A stretch of DNA of 64,000 nt from Cristatella mucedo (Eukaryota > Bryozoa > Phylactolaemata > Cristatellidae). The position numbers and the translations under genes are program-made. Location of the stretch: the NCBI GenBank assembly GCA_009760855.2, contig WPIO01000366.1, positions 1 through 64,000 on the forward strand, given 5' to 3'. This document shows positions 8,429 through 18,060 of this stretch, one piece after another; position 1 is the stretch's first letter, and each line of letters begins with the position of its first letter. The notes under the pieces were generated by a model. It did no database searches, had not been told where the DNA came from, and saw nothing but the letters and a program-made list of their open reading frames with translations.

Positions 8429-9004
8429 ATGGATAATATTACTAAGATTAATGGTAATATTTTTAGCGACCTTGATGCTAATGGAAATGGTATTACAAAT
8501 CTTGGTTTTCCAGTAAATGATGGAGATGCAATAAGATTAGATTATGCTCTCAATTCAGACTTCTTTAATACTGTGGCAACTAATGTTTCAGGAGAAATAG
8601 CTTCTGTTTCTAACTTATCTGACTTACTTCCAAAGAATAGCGCAAAAATGTTATCCAAGTTGAATTGTACAAATGTTAAAAGAATATCTGGAAGATCTGC
8701 TGATGGAACTGATTTTCAAGATTCTAGGCCTTACAAAGTAATAAACTATGGATTACTAAAAAGTATGACTCAAGTTTTCAATGACAACTCTAATAGTACT
8801 CTTAATCTAGGATCAAACGGAATTATCTCTCTGAAATATTCAGATGTTGTAACAAAGCAATCTGTTGATTCTTATAAATGCACTACTTTATATTTAAGAC
8901 TTACTGGTTTTACAAGTGATTCAATTATTGTTCCATTAAACATATTTAATATTGATGGAGGAGTAGAAGTAGTTACACCAGCGCTGGGAAATACAAGCAC
9001 GTAA
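8429..9004 (+). CDS. Fibre-like attachment protein (copy A)
   Basis: A 191-residue frame starting MDNITKINGNIFSDLDANG. Residues 16-34 read DANGNGITNLGFPVNDGDA, the N-x-I-x-N-L-x-x-P-x-x-x-x-D-A motif that repeats in phage tail-fibre shafts; only one unit is present. The C-terminal 80 residues look beta-rich and may be a knob. The last residues, from about 8975, may already be host sequence because the GC content rises sharply there. Related fragments lie at 36691-36978 and 47762-48260. Receptor binding is inferred from the motif. Confidence 0.6.
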   Translation: MDNITKINGNIFSDLDANGNGITNLGFPVNDGDAIRLDYALNSDFFNTVATNVSGEIASVSNLSDLLPKNSAKMLSKLNCTNVKRISGRSADGTDFQDSRPYKVINYGLLKSMTQVFNDNSNSTLNLGSNGIISLKYSDVVTKQSVDSYKCTTLYLRLTGFTSDSIIVPLNIFNIDGGVEVVTPALGNTST

Positions 9005-9719
9005 CTGCACATCTCGCGTGCTGGTTTGTTTTTAAAATACAGTCTGACCGGAGGCCGCTTGCTGTGGAAATCGAAGCTGAAGAAAAAAGAGCTTTGTGTC
9101 GAGCGGGGAGCGATCCGGAGACCGCAGGCTTCTCTGGTGGTCCAGTGCTCCATTGACTGACACGTCGAGACTACTTTTCGTTCACCGTTCAAAACGAGGC
9201 TTTCAGGCATCAACTTTAAATTTCCGCATGGACGAGCGCACCGAATCTAGCTGTACGTCGGGAATCAACGTGCGTGTTTGTAATTTCGCATTCACTGCCA
9301 CGCTGCAACCATCGAGCGAACGTGCTGCAGTCGCCGATCGAAGAGCGTATCGGCTGGCCGCACGCGACCTACGCCGGGTTCGGCAAGTAGGCGGCGTCAT
9401 TGGCAAGCGTGGGCCGCGCTTGCCGCAGGTGTGCCATATCGAATGGCCGCCGGAAAATGCTCCGTTACGAAAATGTACTCCTCCACAAAGGCCATAACGG
9501 TGTAGATCGAGCCGTACGATCGCATGGCCAATAACCACCCGGGCGGGCTGTCTCAATCCTCTGCCGCTGCCTCGCTGCCTGCCCTGACACCTTCAATACA
9601 TTCAAGCGGAGGCCACGAATCCACATCAGAGGGCCAATGACCGGCCACTTTCTCCTCGATCAAAATGTCGAAATCGAAATTCGTTCAGACTGCAAAAGCA
9701 GTCGAGCCAGCAGAAAGCC
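9005..9719. other. GC-rich host spacer between the viral copies
   Basis: This stretch differs sharply in base composition from both neighbours. Overlapping frames exist on both strands at 9096-9556 but have no recognisable domain and high GC, which favours chance frames. I see no similar copy elsewhere in the window. Confidence 0.4.
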
Positions 9720-9760
9720 TCATAATATAAATAAAAATACACTTGATAAATCGCCCCTGG
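9720..9760 (-). repeat. LINE-A 3' tail remnant
   Basis: AATAAAAATACACTTGATAAA followed by a CGCCC-like segment matches, on the minus strand, the end of the LINE-A family whose plus-strand form reads GGCGCTTTATCAAGTGCA plus (ATT)n. It abuts the exonuclease remnant of copy B. Confidence 0.5.
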
Positions 9761-9761
9761 G

Positions 9762-10302
9762 TAATTCTTACATTTCCAGCTGCTACGTAATCTAGCGGAG
9801 GTTCTTCGCAATTCAATCCAGGTACAAAAATCTCAAACTCAGAGTAAAAGCATTCACTAAATTTTAAAACATGTAAACCAAGTAAACACTGCGCATGATA
9901 TTGTTTAGGTATAAAGTCATCAATGACATTCCTGCTCCATAAGCAATTTATTTTAACTAAAGTATTGTTATCTATTATTCCATCAGGAGAATATCTGTAA
10001 ACACCGTCACTACTAAAACAATCGTTTGCATTATTAAGTTTTACTTTAAGTTTCATTTCTAAAAACTTAGCAGCAATAGGTTCAAATACTTTACCAAATA
10101 ACATTGGAGGAAATCTCATAATAGAATTATTAGCAATGTATTTTTTTAGTTTTCTATTTGCAATTAATTCTATATCAGTTTCAATCTGATCTCCAAATAC
10201 TAGATCATTTCCAAGCACTGAGTAAACCTCTGAGCCTCAAATATTCAAGGACATTGATTTTTTTCACTCATCTGAACCTTGTACAAAATCAAATTTATTC
10301 AT
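9762..10302 (-). pseudogene. YqaJ/lambda-exonuclease-like nuclease (copy B)
   Basis: Related to lambda-exo/YqaJ alkaline nucleases that recess DNA ends for recombination. It shows a GKVFEPIAAKFLEMK helix, YSPDGII (metal-binding Asp) and a strand that should hold Glu-x-Lys. Here that strand, at 9946-9954, reads Lys-Ile-Asn, so two catalytic residues are changed; the copy at 47263-47271 keeps Glu-Ile-Lys. Two TGA codons occur in the N-terminal 30 residues. The ATG at 10302 overlaps the MCP stop. The 3' end is lost at the host junction. Confidence 0.65.
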
Positions 10303-11843
10303 TATATTTGTGGTTTAAATTTATTTTAATGTCAGTTCCATCGTAAACAAATGTTCCTTTACTGCAGGTAAATGGTGAACCATTGCCATCAGAAGTAAGT
10401 TCGGCAGTGTTCTCACAGATAGTTAAATAATGAATCATAATGTTTGTAGCAGGATTGGCGTTTGGTATTTGAGAGTTAAACTCAATGCTTACATCTAGTT
10501 TTGAAGTGATTCTTAAAGGTTCATCATTATATTGGAGATCAACGACATGAATTGGATATAGCATTAACCACTCAGGGAAAGTTACACCAACTGGCTCTGT
10601 AACTTCATTTAATCCAAGATACATCTTTCTGAATTGAATAAAATCTAGATATGCGGTAGAACATTTTCCATCTTTTGGATAACTACTTCTAGCAACAGTA
10701 GGATATTGCTTTGAACCATTAGCAAGCACTGTCACATTTTTAATATCATAATGATTATATGTGCAAGGATTTCCAGTATAATCATTATATTTGTTTGTGT
10801 TTTGTGCAGCAACAATCAACCACCTAACTTTATTAATAGCATTTTGTACGGATAGAGTTATAGTATATTTTAGACCTTGATTAAAGTTTGTTAGTTTCAT
10901 ATTTTCATAACGTCTTACTCTGTAATTAAGTCTGATTTTCTTCGCTCTCACTTGATACATCAGCAAGCGCTCTTTGAATACTTTCTTTAGGAATAATACA
11001 AGGAACCATCAGTCTCATTTTTGACATATTAATCATAAACGCATTCCAAAGTCCTTCATTAGCAGCCCAAGCAACACCTCTAGATGTAATCGAATTAGTA
11101 TTAGCAGCAGCTCCTGATGCACCAGTCATAATAGCATCAAAATTACTTCCACCAACTCGTGTCATCTCAAGCGTAAATGGGATATTATAAAGAATCTTAT
11201 TCATATCTGCACAAAATTCAGACAATCTTGAAAGTGGGAGTGAGATGCTAAAAGTTCCTGCATTATCTGATAAGACACTCGAAAGACCTCTTCTGTAAGC
11301 AAAACCAATATTACTAGAAGTTGCTGCAGAAGCACTTGGGCTAACATAAGCACTGCTGCCTGTATACAGATCATCAAATGAACTTGCTTCATCTTTCTTC
11401 CATTCAGTTGCAGGTCCTTCTGTTCGGTTGTAATCATTTGGATATGTAAGGTGGCCCATAAGAGTTGATACACTACCAGGGCCTTCTTTCAATGAATAGC
11501 TTTTTATTTCTTCAGCACCAAGTCTGATTCTCATCGAGCTAAACATCCATGCTCCGGCATTGTTAACAAATCCAGCAGCAAGAGTTCTAGCAGGTGCCGC
11601 AAAGTTTCCACCAACAGCTGTTTGAACTTGTAATCGTCCTTCAAGCAGTAAATAAGCATCTGACAGCACATAGCAAAGTTGTTGTTTACCAGGAACAGAA
11701 AATGTAACTAGTTTATTTGCAATACTATCTGTTTCATTTCCATTACTCTGGTAAAACTCTCGGTATTGATAATCTTTAATCTTATAATTAGGAAAACTAG
11801 GATCTCCCAATTCGAGTATAGTGTCAATCGGTGCACTTGCCAT
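10295..11843 (-). pseudogene. Major capsid protein, near full length (copy B)
   Basis: Starts MASAPIDTILELGDPSFPN at the ATG ending at 11843 (an upstream in-frame alternative start at 11903 is rejected). About 515 codons in two frames, 10926-11843 and 10295-10966, joined by one frameshift near 10930-10960. The first half has FSVPGKQQLCYVLSDAYLLL and a MGHLTYPNDYNR segment. The second half ends HKYNE. The length, two beta-rich halves and position support a double-jelly-roll capsid subunit that tiles the viral shell. The stop overlaps the exonuclease ATG. Confidence 0.7.
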
Positions 11844-11868
11844 TTCTTCTCTATATGTAAGCAAAAAT

Positions 11869-12471
11869 TTATTTCTTATTCTGAATGTATAAACCAGCAC
11901 CAATTTTGCTCATGTATCCTCAATATCCATCAGCTCTTGGAGCAGGCATAATTGCAGGTACAGCAGATTTCTCTTTTATAACTCTTTCTATTTCTTTGTA
12001 TGCCTTAGGATCATTTTCCTTTAACGTTTCTGAATAATCCCCTGTCTCAGAATCCTCCATCCTTGCCTTGCATTTCTTTTTATTCTTTGGTTTAAGTTTG
12101 TTAAGCATAGCTCGTTTTATCTCAAGATCAATCTCTTTTAGCTTTCTATCATAATCTTCTTCTTTTTTACGTTTTTCTAATTCATACTCATATTCTTTCT
12201 TTCTTCTTTCCTCTTCAGCTTTATAATCAATATCTCTACGTTTATTAGCATACTCCTGGCCAATCTTTTCTTTCTTTCTTTGTAGTTCAGTTAATTTTCT
12301 AGCCTGATGCATCTCAATACCTTTGCTAGCAATGTTCATGCTAAGTCCAGTTAGTCCAGTAAGCACAGGTGCTGCTTTTCCAACACCATCAAAAATCTTG
12401 TCAAGTACACCAGATCCGTGATATTTTCCACCAGTTATCCTACCATGAACAATTCTAGCATAGCTAACCAT
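11869..12471 (-). pseudogene. Coiled-coil minor virion protein (copy B)
   Basis: The copy B partner of 427-1023, about 200 codons from the ATG ending at 12471. The frame is open through the coiled coil and is stopped only near the C-terminus by TGA at 11920-11922, where copy A has GGA; the last 16 residues would be lost. ITGG followed by Lys at residues 12-16 is conserved. An extra residue pair in the Lys-rich segment (KPKNKKKCKA) differs from copy A. Confidence 0.6.
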
Positions 12472-12477
12472 TCCATA

Positions 12478-13249
12478 TTATTTTTTAATTTCTATTGTAA
12501 CTATAATATCACTTATAAAATCTACATGATTTCCGTCTTGATCTGATAGACTTATTTTAAAGTTGCTTATCCAATCTGTTCGAGTTGGTAGAAATAACAC
12601 ATTTTTTAAATGGATGTCTACTATTTGCCCTGGAACTAAATCATTAGTATTGATTACAAATAATGAAGAAGATTGATTTACGTCTTTATTTTCTATATAA
12701 TTCATAAATGGATTAAAAAGATCACAGTCAACACTTATAAATCTTCCGCCATCTCTAAGATTGTTCCACGCTTTATGTAATCCTACTGGATAAAAGCTTT
12801 TATTTTTTGAGTTACTGGTTGTACCTTGTAGTTTGGAGTTAAAGCCAATGATATCACATATAATTATCATAATCAAATAATACAACATACAAACCAAAAA
12901 CTTGCATTTCAATTTTGTCATCACTATCAACACTAAATGATATACCACCTTTACTAGTTCTAGGAATGTAAAAGCTTCCAGAATTAATCAGTTCTCTGTT
13001 TAATCTAGCTACAACTCCAACACTATCATAGTATCCGGCAGGAATTGTTATAAACTCTGGGAGTGATGCTGATGCTTGCTTTTTAAAATATAGATCGTCA
13101 TTAACATCCTTAACTATTTTAATTATTGGCTTTTTTGGATAACTAAATTCAATTCTTCGCAATCCAACCTTTTTATATTCTGCTCCATTTATTGGCGGAA
13201 CTAGAGTCTTTGAGTCAGAACTACTCGTCCCAGTTATTCTTATAGACAT
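12478..13249 (-). pseudogene. Jelly-roll-like minor capsid protein, type 1, paralog a (copy B)
   Basis: Starts MSIRITGTSSSDSK at 13249. A frameshift near 12855-12900 separates the N-terminal from the C-terminal part. The C-terminal part holds NVLFLPTR, SNFKISLSDQDGN and a hydrophobic strand VDFISDIIVTIEIKK typical of this protein group. It has no counterpart in copy A and is clearly diverged from paralog b, so it is not a recent duplicate. Confidence 0.55.
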
Positions 13250-13256
13250 TCTTATA

Positions 13257-14103
13257 TTATTTTGAAATTTCTATTGTAGCAACAACATCAGTAATAATGT
13301 TTATTAAGTTTTCATTTTCATCTGTTAGATTTATCATAGAGCTAATAACGTCGATGTCTCCTCTTGTAGGTAAAAATAAGACATTTGGAATATGCACATC
13401 TACTTTTTCTCCAGGATTTATATCATCAGTATCTATTATATACAAAGATGATGATTGTTTAAAAAAAAACCTTTTTTACATTCAACATAATTTCTGGATT
13501 AACAAGATCACAGTCAACACTTATCCATCTTGCACCAGAATTGTCGGGCATTTGCATTTTATTCCAAGCTTTATAAGTGCCAGAGAAGTACATAGCTTTT
13601 TCTACAGCTTCATAAGGAGTTCCACCAACCATTGCAGGATCGAACGAACCCTGCTGATTTGAACTGAAACCAAGTGCATCACCAATTGAATGTATAATCC
13701 CACCCGCATTACTTCCAAGTAATACATTGTAATCATTATAAACTTGCATAATTATTTTATCATCAGTATCAAGACTAAACTTTATTCCACCGCTTGACGT
13801 TCTGCCTGAGACAACATATAGAGCGCCAGCTGCTGATAGGGCAGTATTTAGAGCATTAACAATTTTATTACTATCGTAATATCCTTCAGCAATCTCAATA
13901 GATGAATGAGGAGTTGTATAACCTGATTTATACCAAAGAAAGTTGTTTACATTAGAAATAATATTTGATACTACTTTGTTAGTATAAGTAAACTCAACTC
14001 TTCGCAAGCCTACTTTGTTATAACCAGAATCTGATCCTAATAGGATTGGAGGAACAAGATTTTTTGAATCAGAACTAGTAGTTCCAGTGATTCTTATAGA
14101 CAT
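13257..14103 (-). pseudogene. Jelly-roll-like minor capsid protein, type 1, paralog b (copy B)
   Basis: Starts MSIRITGTTSSDSKN at 14103 and is open for about 215 codons, past the point where copy A has a stop. A frameshift in the T/A homopolymer run at about 13460-13470 separates the last 62 codons (MYIIDTDDINPGEKVDVHI onward). It is the direct counterpart of 1030-1877. Confidence 0.55.
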
Positions 14104-14110
14104 TCTTATA

Positions 14111-14983
14111 TTATATTTCAATAATTTCTATTACAACAGTCATGTGCTGCGAACCAAAATCTAAAACTTTTCAATTTTGATCTGCAATTGTAATCAATAT
14201 ATCAGAAATAGATTCTCCAACAAGATTGTGATATTCAAGAGTGTTTGGCTCATATACCATTTGTTCCCAAGGATAAAAATTATAAGCAAAACTTCTAAAA
14301 GCTTGTGTTTCGATATTATTTATGTAACTTGTTCCACTAGCAACCAAATTACAGTTTATAAGAATTAAATTCAAGTCAGAAACAAAAACTTCATTTTCTG
14401 AAGTAATTTTCTCTCCAGGATCTACAACTACTTGTGTGAACTGCTTTCTAGGAGCTGCAGTATATGTAGATAGTGGAAGTGTTTTATCAGTTGTATAAAC
14501 AGTTCCTGTAAATCCAAGTAATGGAGCTATGGTAGACTTAGTAGCAGCAAATGTAAACCCAGCAGGCATAGTAATCCAAGAATTAGAAGTAGCAGTATCA
14601 ATACCTAAAACAAACTTATCACTTCCAGATAATACAATAGAATTATTTATTGTATCAGCAATTCCAATACTTACATCATCAGAAACAGCTGCATATATTC
14701 CAGGAGGAATCCTTACTATTCTATCAGATCCACCTGAAAGTCTGTAAACGAAAGTATTATTCTTATCTGTTATATTTTTAATAGAGTTAGTTCCAACAAA
14801 CTTTTTTAAACATACCTTAATTTTTTTATTCTTAAGTCTTATTGGGTTGTTTATGTTTACTCTAATAGGATTAGTAGTTCCAGTTATGTTAAAAACATAG
14901 CCTTCCTTAGCTGCAATGGTATCCTGTTTGATTGACTCAACATTCCTTAGAATATCCTTAGCTACATAAGGAAGATCTGACAA
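14111..14983 (-). pseudogene. Jelly-roll-like penton/minor capsid protein, type 2 (copy B)
   Basis: Starts MSDLPYVAKDILRNVE at 14983 and is open for 270 codons to a TGA at 14171-14173, where copy A has TTG. Nineteen further codons, including the final DFGSQ strand, follow in frame to TAA at 14111-14113. The N-terminus is uninterrupted here, unlike copy A, which supports the chosen start. Without the last strand the jelly roll would probably be incomplete. Confidence 0.6.
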
Positions 14984-14986
14984 TTT

Positions 14987-16176
14987 CTATATATCATATA
15001 CAAGTTTATTAATTTTAGCAACATATGACTTTGGAACTTTTCTAGACTTTGCAAGGTAATCAACAGCAGCACTAATAGAATTTACTACTCCAGTATTTCC
15101 AGCAGCAAGCTCACGAATCCACAACTCTATCTTGTCAAATACTTCTGAATCATTCTTTACAACTAATGGAATTATTTCTATTCCATCGCCAAGTTTTTGT
15201 CTTAAATAATCTAAAACTCTTTGCTCTTTCACACTTCTTGTTTTCTTTTTGTCTAGCTCTGCAATAACATTGAAAAGATTTTCCTCACTAAGTTTTTCAA
15301 CAATCTTTCTTATAGGTTTAGATATTCCACCAGTCTTTTTGCTCCAATAATATCAAGTAAATCTTTCTTCTTATCAATTTTTGATTCATATGCTTTACTT
15401 ATTTTATCTTTTTGTTCAACATCTCTAAAAGAATTCTGTGCCTATTCAAGGACATCATGAGTGGTTCGTTCTAGTTCTTTTTCAGAAGTATACATTTTTT
15501 CATTATAAAGTTTTAGTCCTAGCTCATATAACTTTAAACCTTTATTTGTACTATCCATCTCATTTATTATTCTTGTTACATAATTTGGTAGATATCCCTC
15601 TTTATTTTTAGCTATTTCCATTAGTTTAGCTTTATCATAATCTTGTACTACAACAGATCTTTTTGGAGTGCCAGTAGTAGGATATATATTTAACTCTTCG
15701 GCTAAACCTTTTTGAGCAACATCAATAGCTTCTCGTATTTCTGGATTTGCTGCATATTTCTTTGCTTGATTTGCTACAGTAATCGCTTTTTTATGCTTTC
15801 CTTCACTAACAGCCTCTCTTGCTTTTTGAATAGTACTTGCTATGTCTGGTTTTGGTTTGTAATTCAAAACTTTCTGAAGTTGTTCTTTGTTTTCTATTTG
15901 TATTGCAAGTTTAGGTCTAATTCTTTTAAGTTTCTTGATTACAACTTTACCTGAGTTATCAGTAGATCTCTCTAATGCTTGCTCATTTGATCTATGCTCA
16001 GCAGCATCTCTTACAGCTATTTCTGATTCTATTCTTTGTATCTCACCAGAATTTTCTAGAATGTTTGCATCTCTCAGATCTTGCAGGTTTTGCAGTTTAG
16101 ATTCACAATCAAGTGCTTCTTGAATGCTGCCTTTGTAAGGCTTTTTACCGTTTGAGTAAATTTTTCGATTAAACAT
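14987..16176 (-). pseudogene. Lys-rich virion-associated protein of unknown function (copy B)
   Basis: The copy B partner of 2760-3947, starting MFNRKIYSNGKKPYK at 16176. It is open for 244 codons to a stop at 15442-15444. A frameshift near 15340 separates the last part (KEQRVLDYLRQKLG onward). It preserves the helical Glu/Lys-rich first half and the HKKAITVANQAK segment. Confidence 0.5.
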
Positions 16177-16237
16177 TTTACTATATCTATTAAGAATTAA
16201 AAAATATCATTAATTGCTTTCCCTCTGAATCAACTGA

Positions 16238-16861
16238 CTAAAATCTGCCTTCTGATTCAGTCTTAGTAAGGTCTATTACGCAATAACCAAAACGGTTTCT
16301 AGTGCAAGAGTTAACCCATTCTCTAAATTGTTTCTTATCAATATCTCCAACGTATGCATCACGAATATACGCAATGTCAGTTGTGTTTAGCTTAAAGATT
16401 ACTATTAAATTTACATTGTTTCTAATTTCTCTCCTAGGTATATTTGTATAGCCTTGAGCAAGGTAGAAAATGTTTAAACCTTTATGTCTTCCTCGTGTGA
16501 AATAGTCTAGTATCTTTGTCTGATCTTCAGTCATTAAATCATCAAGTACAACTACATTCTTGCAGTTCTTATACGAGTCTACTTCTGGCATAGTATCAAT
16601 TCCATTCACCCATGAGTAAGCTTTGTTTTCTTTTGTCATTGACATAAGTCCACGATACAACTTTTGGTCTAAGCTTGAAGCAATAATTGTACAACTGTCA
16701 TAATTAACCATTCCATAAAATATCCAATTCATTATGAGTTGTGATTTACCTGAACCACTTGGACCTAAAACTAAAGCTCTGATTGGTACATTTGGTAAAG
16801 GTTCTGTATGACCAGTATCCAAATCTTGCCCAAAATTAAACGCTCTTACTCGAAGAGACAT
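16238..16861 (-). CDS. A32/FtsK-HerA-like DNA packaging ATPase (copy B)
   Basis: An intact 207-residue copy with GPSGSGKS at 33-40 and VVVLDD at 103-108. It differs from copy A by a few residues only (for example Thr for Lys at 19 and Thr for Ala at 90). The first 380 or so bases of the minus-strand 3' half differ from copy A at a single position. Equal openness in both modules could mean recent conversion rather than selection. Confidence 0.85.
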   Translation of the reverse strand: MSLRVRAFNFGQDLDTGHTEPLPNVPIRALVLGPSGSGKSQLIMNWIFYGMVNYDSCTIIASSLDQKLYRGLMSMTKENKAYSWVNGIDTMPEVDSYKNCKNVVVLDDLMTEDQTKILDYFTRGRHKGLNIFYLAQGYTNIPRREIRNNVNLIVIFKLNTTDIAYIRDAYVGDIDKKQFREWVNSCTRNRFGYCVIDLTKTESEGRF

Positions 16862-16895
16862 TTCCTATACTAAAAAAAGTTTTTATATTATAGAA

Positions 16896-17156
16896 ATGGA
16901 AATTTACTGCTTGAAATGTAAGAAGCCAACAGATAGCATTCATGAGGAATACATCGAGATTGATAGTACAAAAGGTCTTAGAAGAATGATTAAAGCAATT
17001 TGTGTGATTTGTGAAAGTAAAAAGTCAAAGTTTGTTAAGCTTAGATCTACTGGAGCTGGAGTTTTAGCTCATGGAAAAAAGTTAGGTGGTGAGATGAGTA
17101 AAGAACAAATACTTTCTGAACTAAGAAAAACTATCAACAGTTTAAAAAAAAAGTAA
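16896..17156 (+). CDS. Zn-ribbon basic protein, short form (copy B)
   Basis: An 86-residue form with all four zinc ligands, Cys5, Cys8, Cys36 and Cys39 (CLKC and CVIC). It has one LAHGK unit instead of four. The Lys-rich tail and A-run before the stop are the same length as in copy A, so the -1 overlap with the protease frame is preserved. Confidence 0.65.
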   Translation: MEIYCLKCKKPTDSIHEEYIEIDSTKGLRRMIKAICVICESKKSKFVKLRSTGAGVLAHGKKLGGEMSKEQILSELRKTINSLKKK

Positions 17157-17534
17157 AAAGTACGCCACTAACTGACCTAGAAATAAATAACTATGTGAAA
17201 GAATTAAATATAAAAAAAATTCAGAGGTGTATTTGCAAGAGATGATTTAGGTTTTCCAGAAGAGAATGAGTGCCTTATTTGCAATACTGGTAAATCAGAT
17301 CTAGCAATATGTCACTGGGTAGCTCTTTAAACAATTGGAGATCGATGTTTTTATTTTGATTCATTCGGTGCTCCTCCAATGCCAGAAGTGATTAATTATT
17401 TTGGAGTTACACCAAGTTTTCAAACGTTTCAACTGCAAACGTTTAATCAAACGGATTGTGGAATGAGGTGCTTAATCTTTCTTAAATTAATGGAATTTGT
17501 TGATTTTGGTACAGTCATGCAATTATTAACTTGA
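17150..17534 (+). pseudogene. Adenain-like protease remnant (copy B)
   Basis: Aligns with 5032-5415. A one-base insertion near 17210-17220 shifts the frame before the conserved FRGVF segment, and a TAA follows the HW motif where copy A has AAA. His, Asp and Cys motif regions are still readable in pieces. The gene cannot make an active enzyme. Confidence 0.65.
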
Positions 17535-17562
17535 ATTAAACAAAATATTTCCACTATATAGA

Positions 17563-18051
17563 ATGAAAAATCAAGAAAAGAAATTTGTAGTCCTCCAAAA
17601 TTCTGCAGTTGTTATCCCTAAAGAAAAGCCTGCACACGTTCATGTTGAAGAGAAAATTTCAAAATATTAAAAACCTTATCTTAGCGCGTGGATGTATATA
17701 ACAGAAGAATCACTTCCTTATATTCAAAATATTGTAGATAGATCGAGTGAACAATTAGAATTTAAGGGATTTGATACTAGTGCAAGGTCAACCATTGGAA
17801 TTAGATTTGATTTTGGAAAGAAACCTAGCATCATTTTTGATGAAAATAATAAACAAATTAAAGTATCTAGTCCTGCAGACGTAATTAAGAAATTAGGAAA
17901 GGATTTTAGTATCACTGGAATTCTTGATGGAAGCTATGTTTCGAAAGAATATTATAATAATGAAGCAAGATTAAATATTAGACTAAAGATTGACCAAGTA
18001 AAAGTTTATGGTTCTCCAAAGATATCAGTTTTTAATCCGTCAGAGTTTTAA
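17563..18051 (+). pseudogene. Unknown 165-residue viral protein, frameshifted (copy B)
   Basis: Starts MKNQEKKFVVLQ after an ACTATATAGA box identical to copy A. Small insertions at about 17652-17690 break the frame after some 35 codons. The remaining 119 codons, from MYITEESLPYIQ to the end, are open, with a slightly earlier stop than copy A. Confidence 0.55.
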
Positions 18052-18060
18052 AAGTATAAA

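Larger units (their letters stand above)
1..8990. mobile_element. Endogenous adintovirus/Polinton-like structural module, copy A
   Basis: An AT-rich block of about 13 closely packed genes whose products fit a double-jelly-roll DNA virus: MCP, two jelly-roll minor proteins, A32-like packaging ATPase, adenain-like protease, PLA2 protein, hydrophobic minor protein and fibre. The left end runs off the window inside the MCP. The right end is near 8975-9004, where AT-rich viral sequence meets GC-rich host sequence. The same gene order recurs in copy B. Several genes are broken, so this is a fossil rather than an active virus. No polymerase or integrase gene is visible, so assignment to a named family rests on the structural genes only. 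Confidence 0.8.

Noticed and set aside
1885-14121. Alternative upstream starts (for example TTG at 1895 and 14121, an in-frame start at 11903, GTG at 10218).
   Set aside because: ATG codons placed just after TATATAG-like boxes exist for these genes and agree between paralogs.
316-14173. Many in-frame stops in viral genes are TGA, which might mean TGA is read as an amino acid.
   Set aside because: The matching codons in the other copy stand for different residues (Arg, Gly, Leu, Trp), TAA and TAG stops also occur, and frameshifts are frequent. Simple decay explains all of it.
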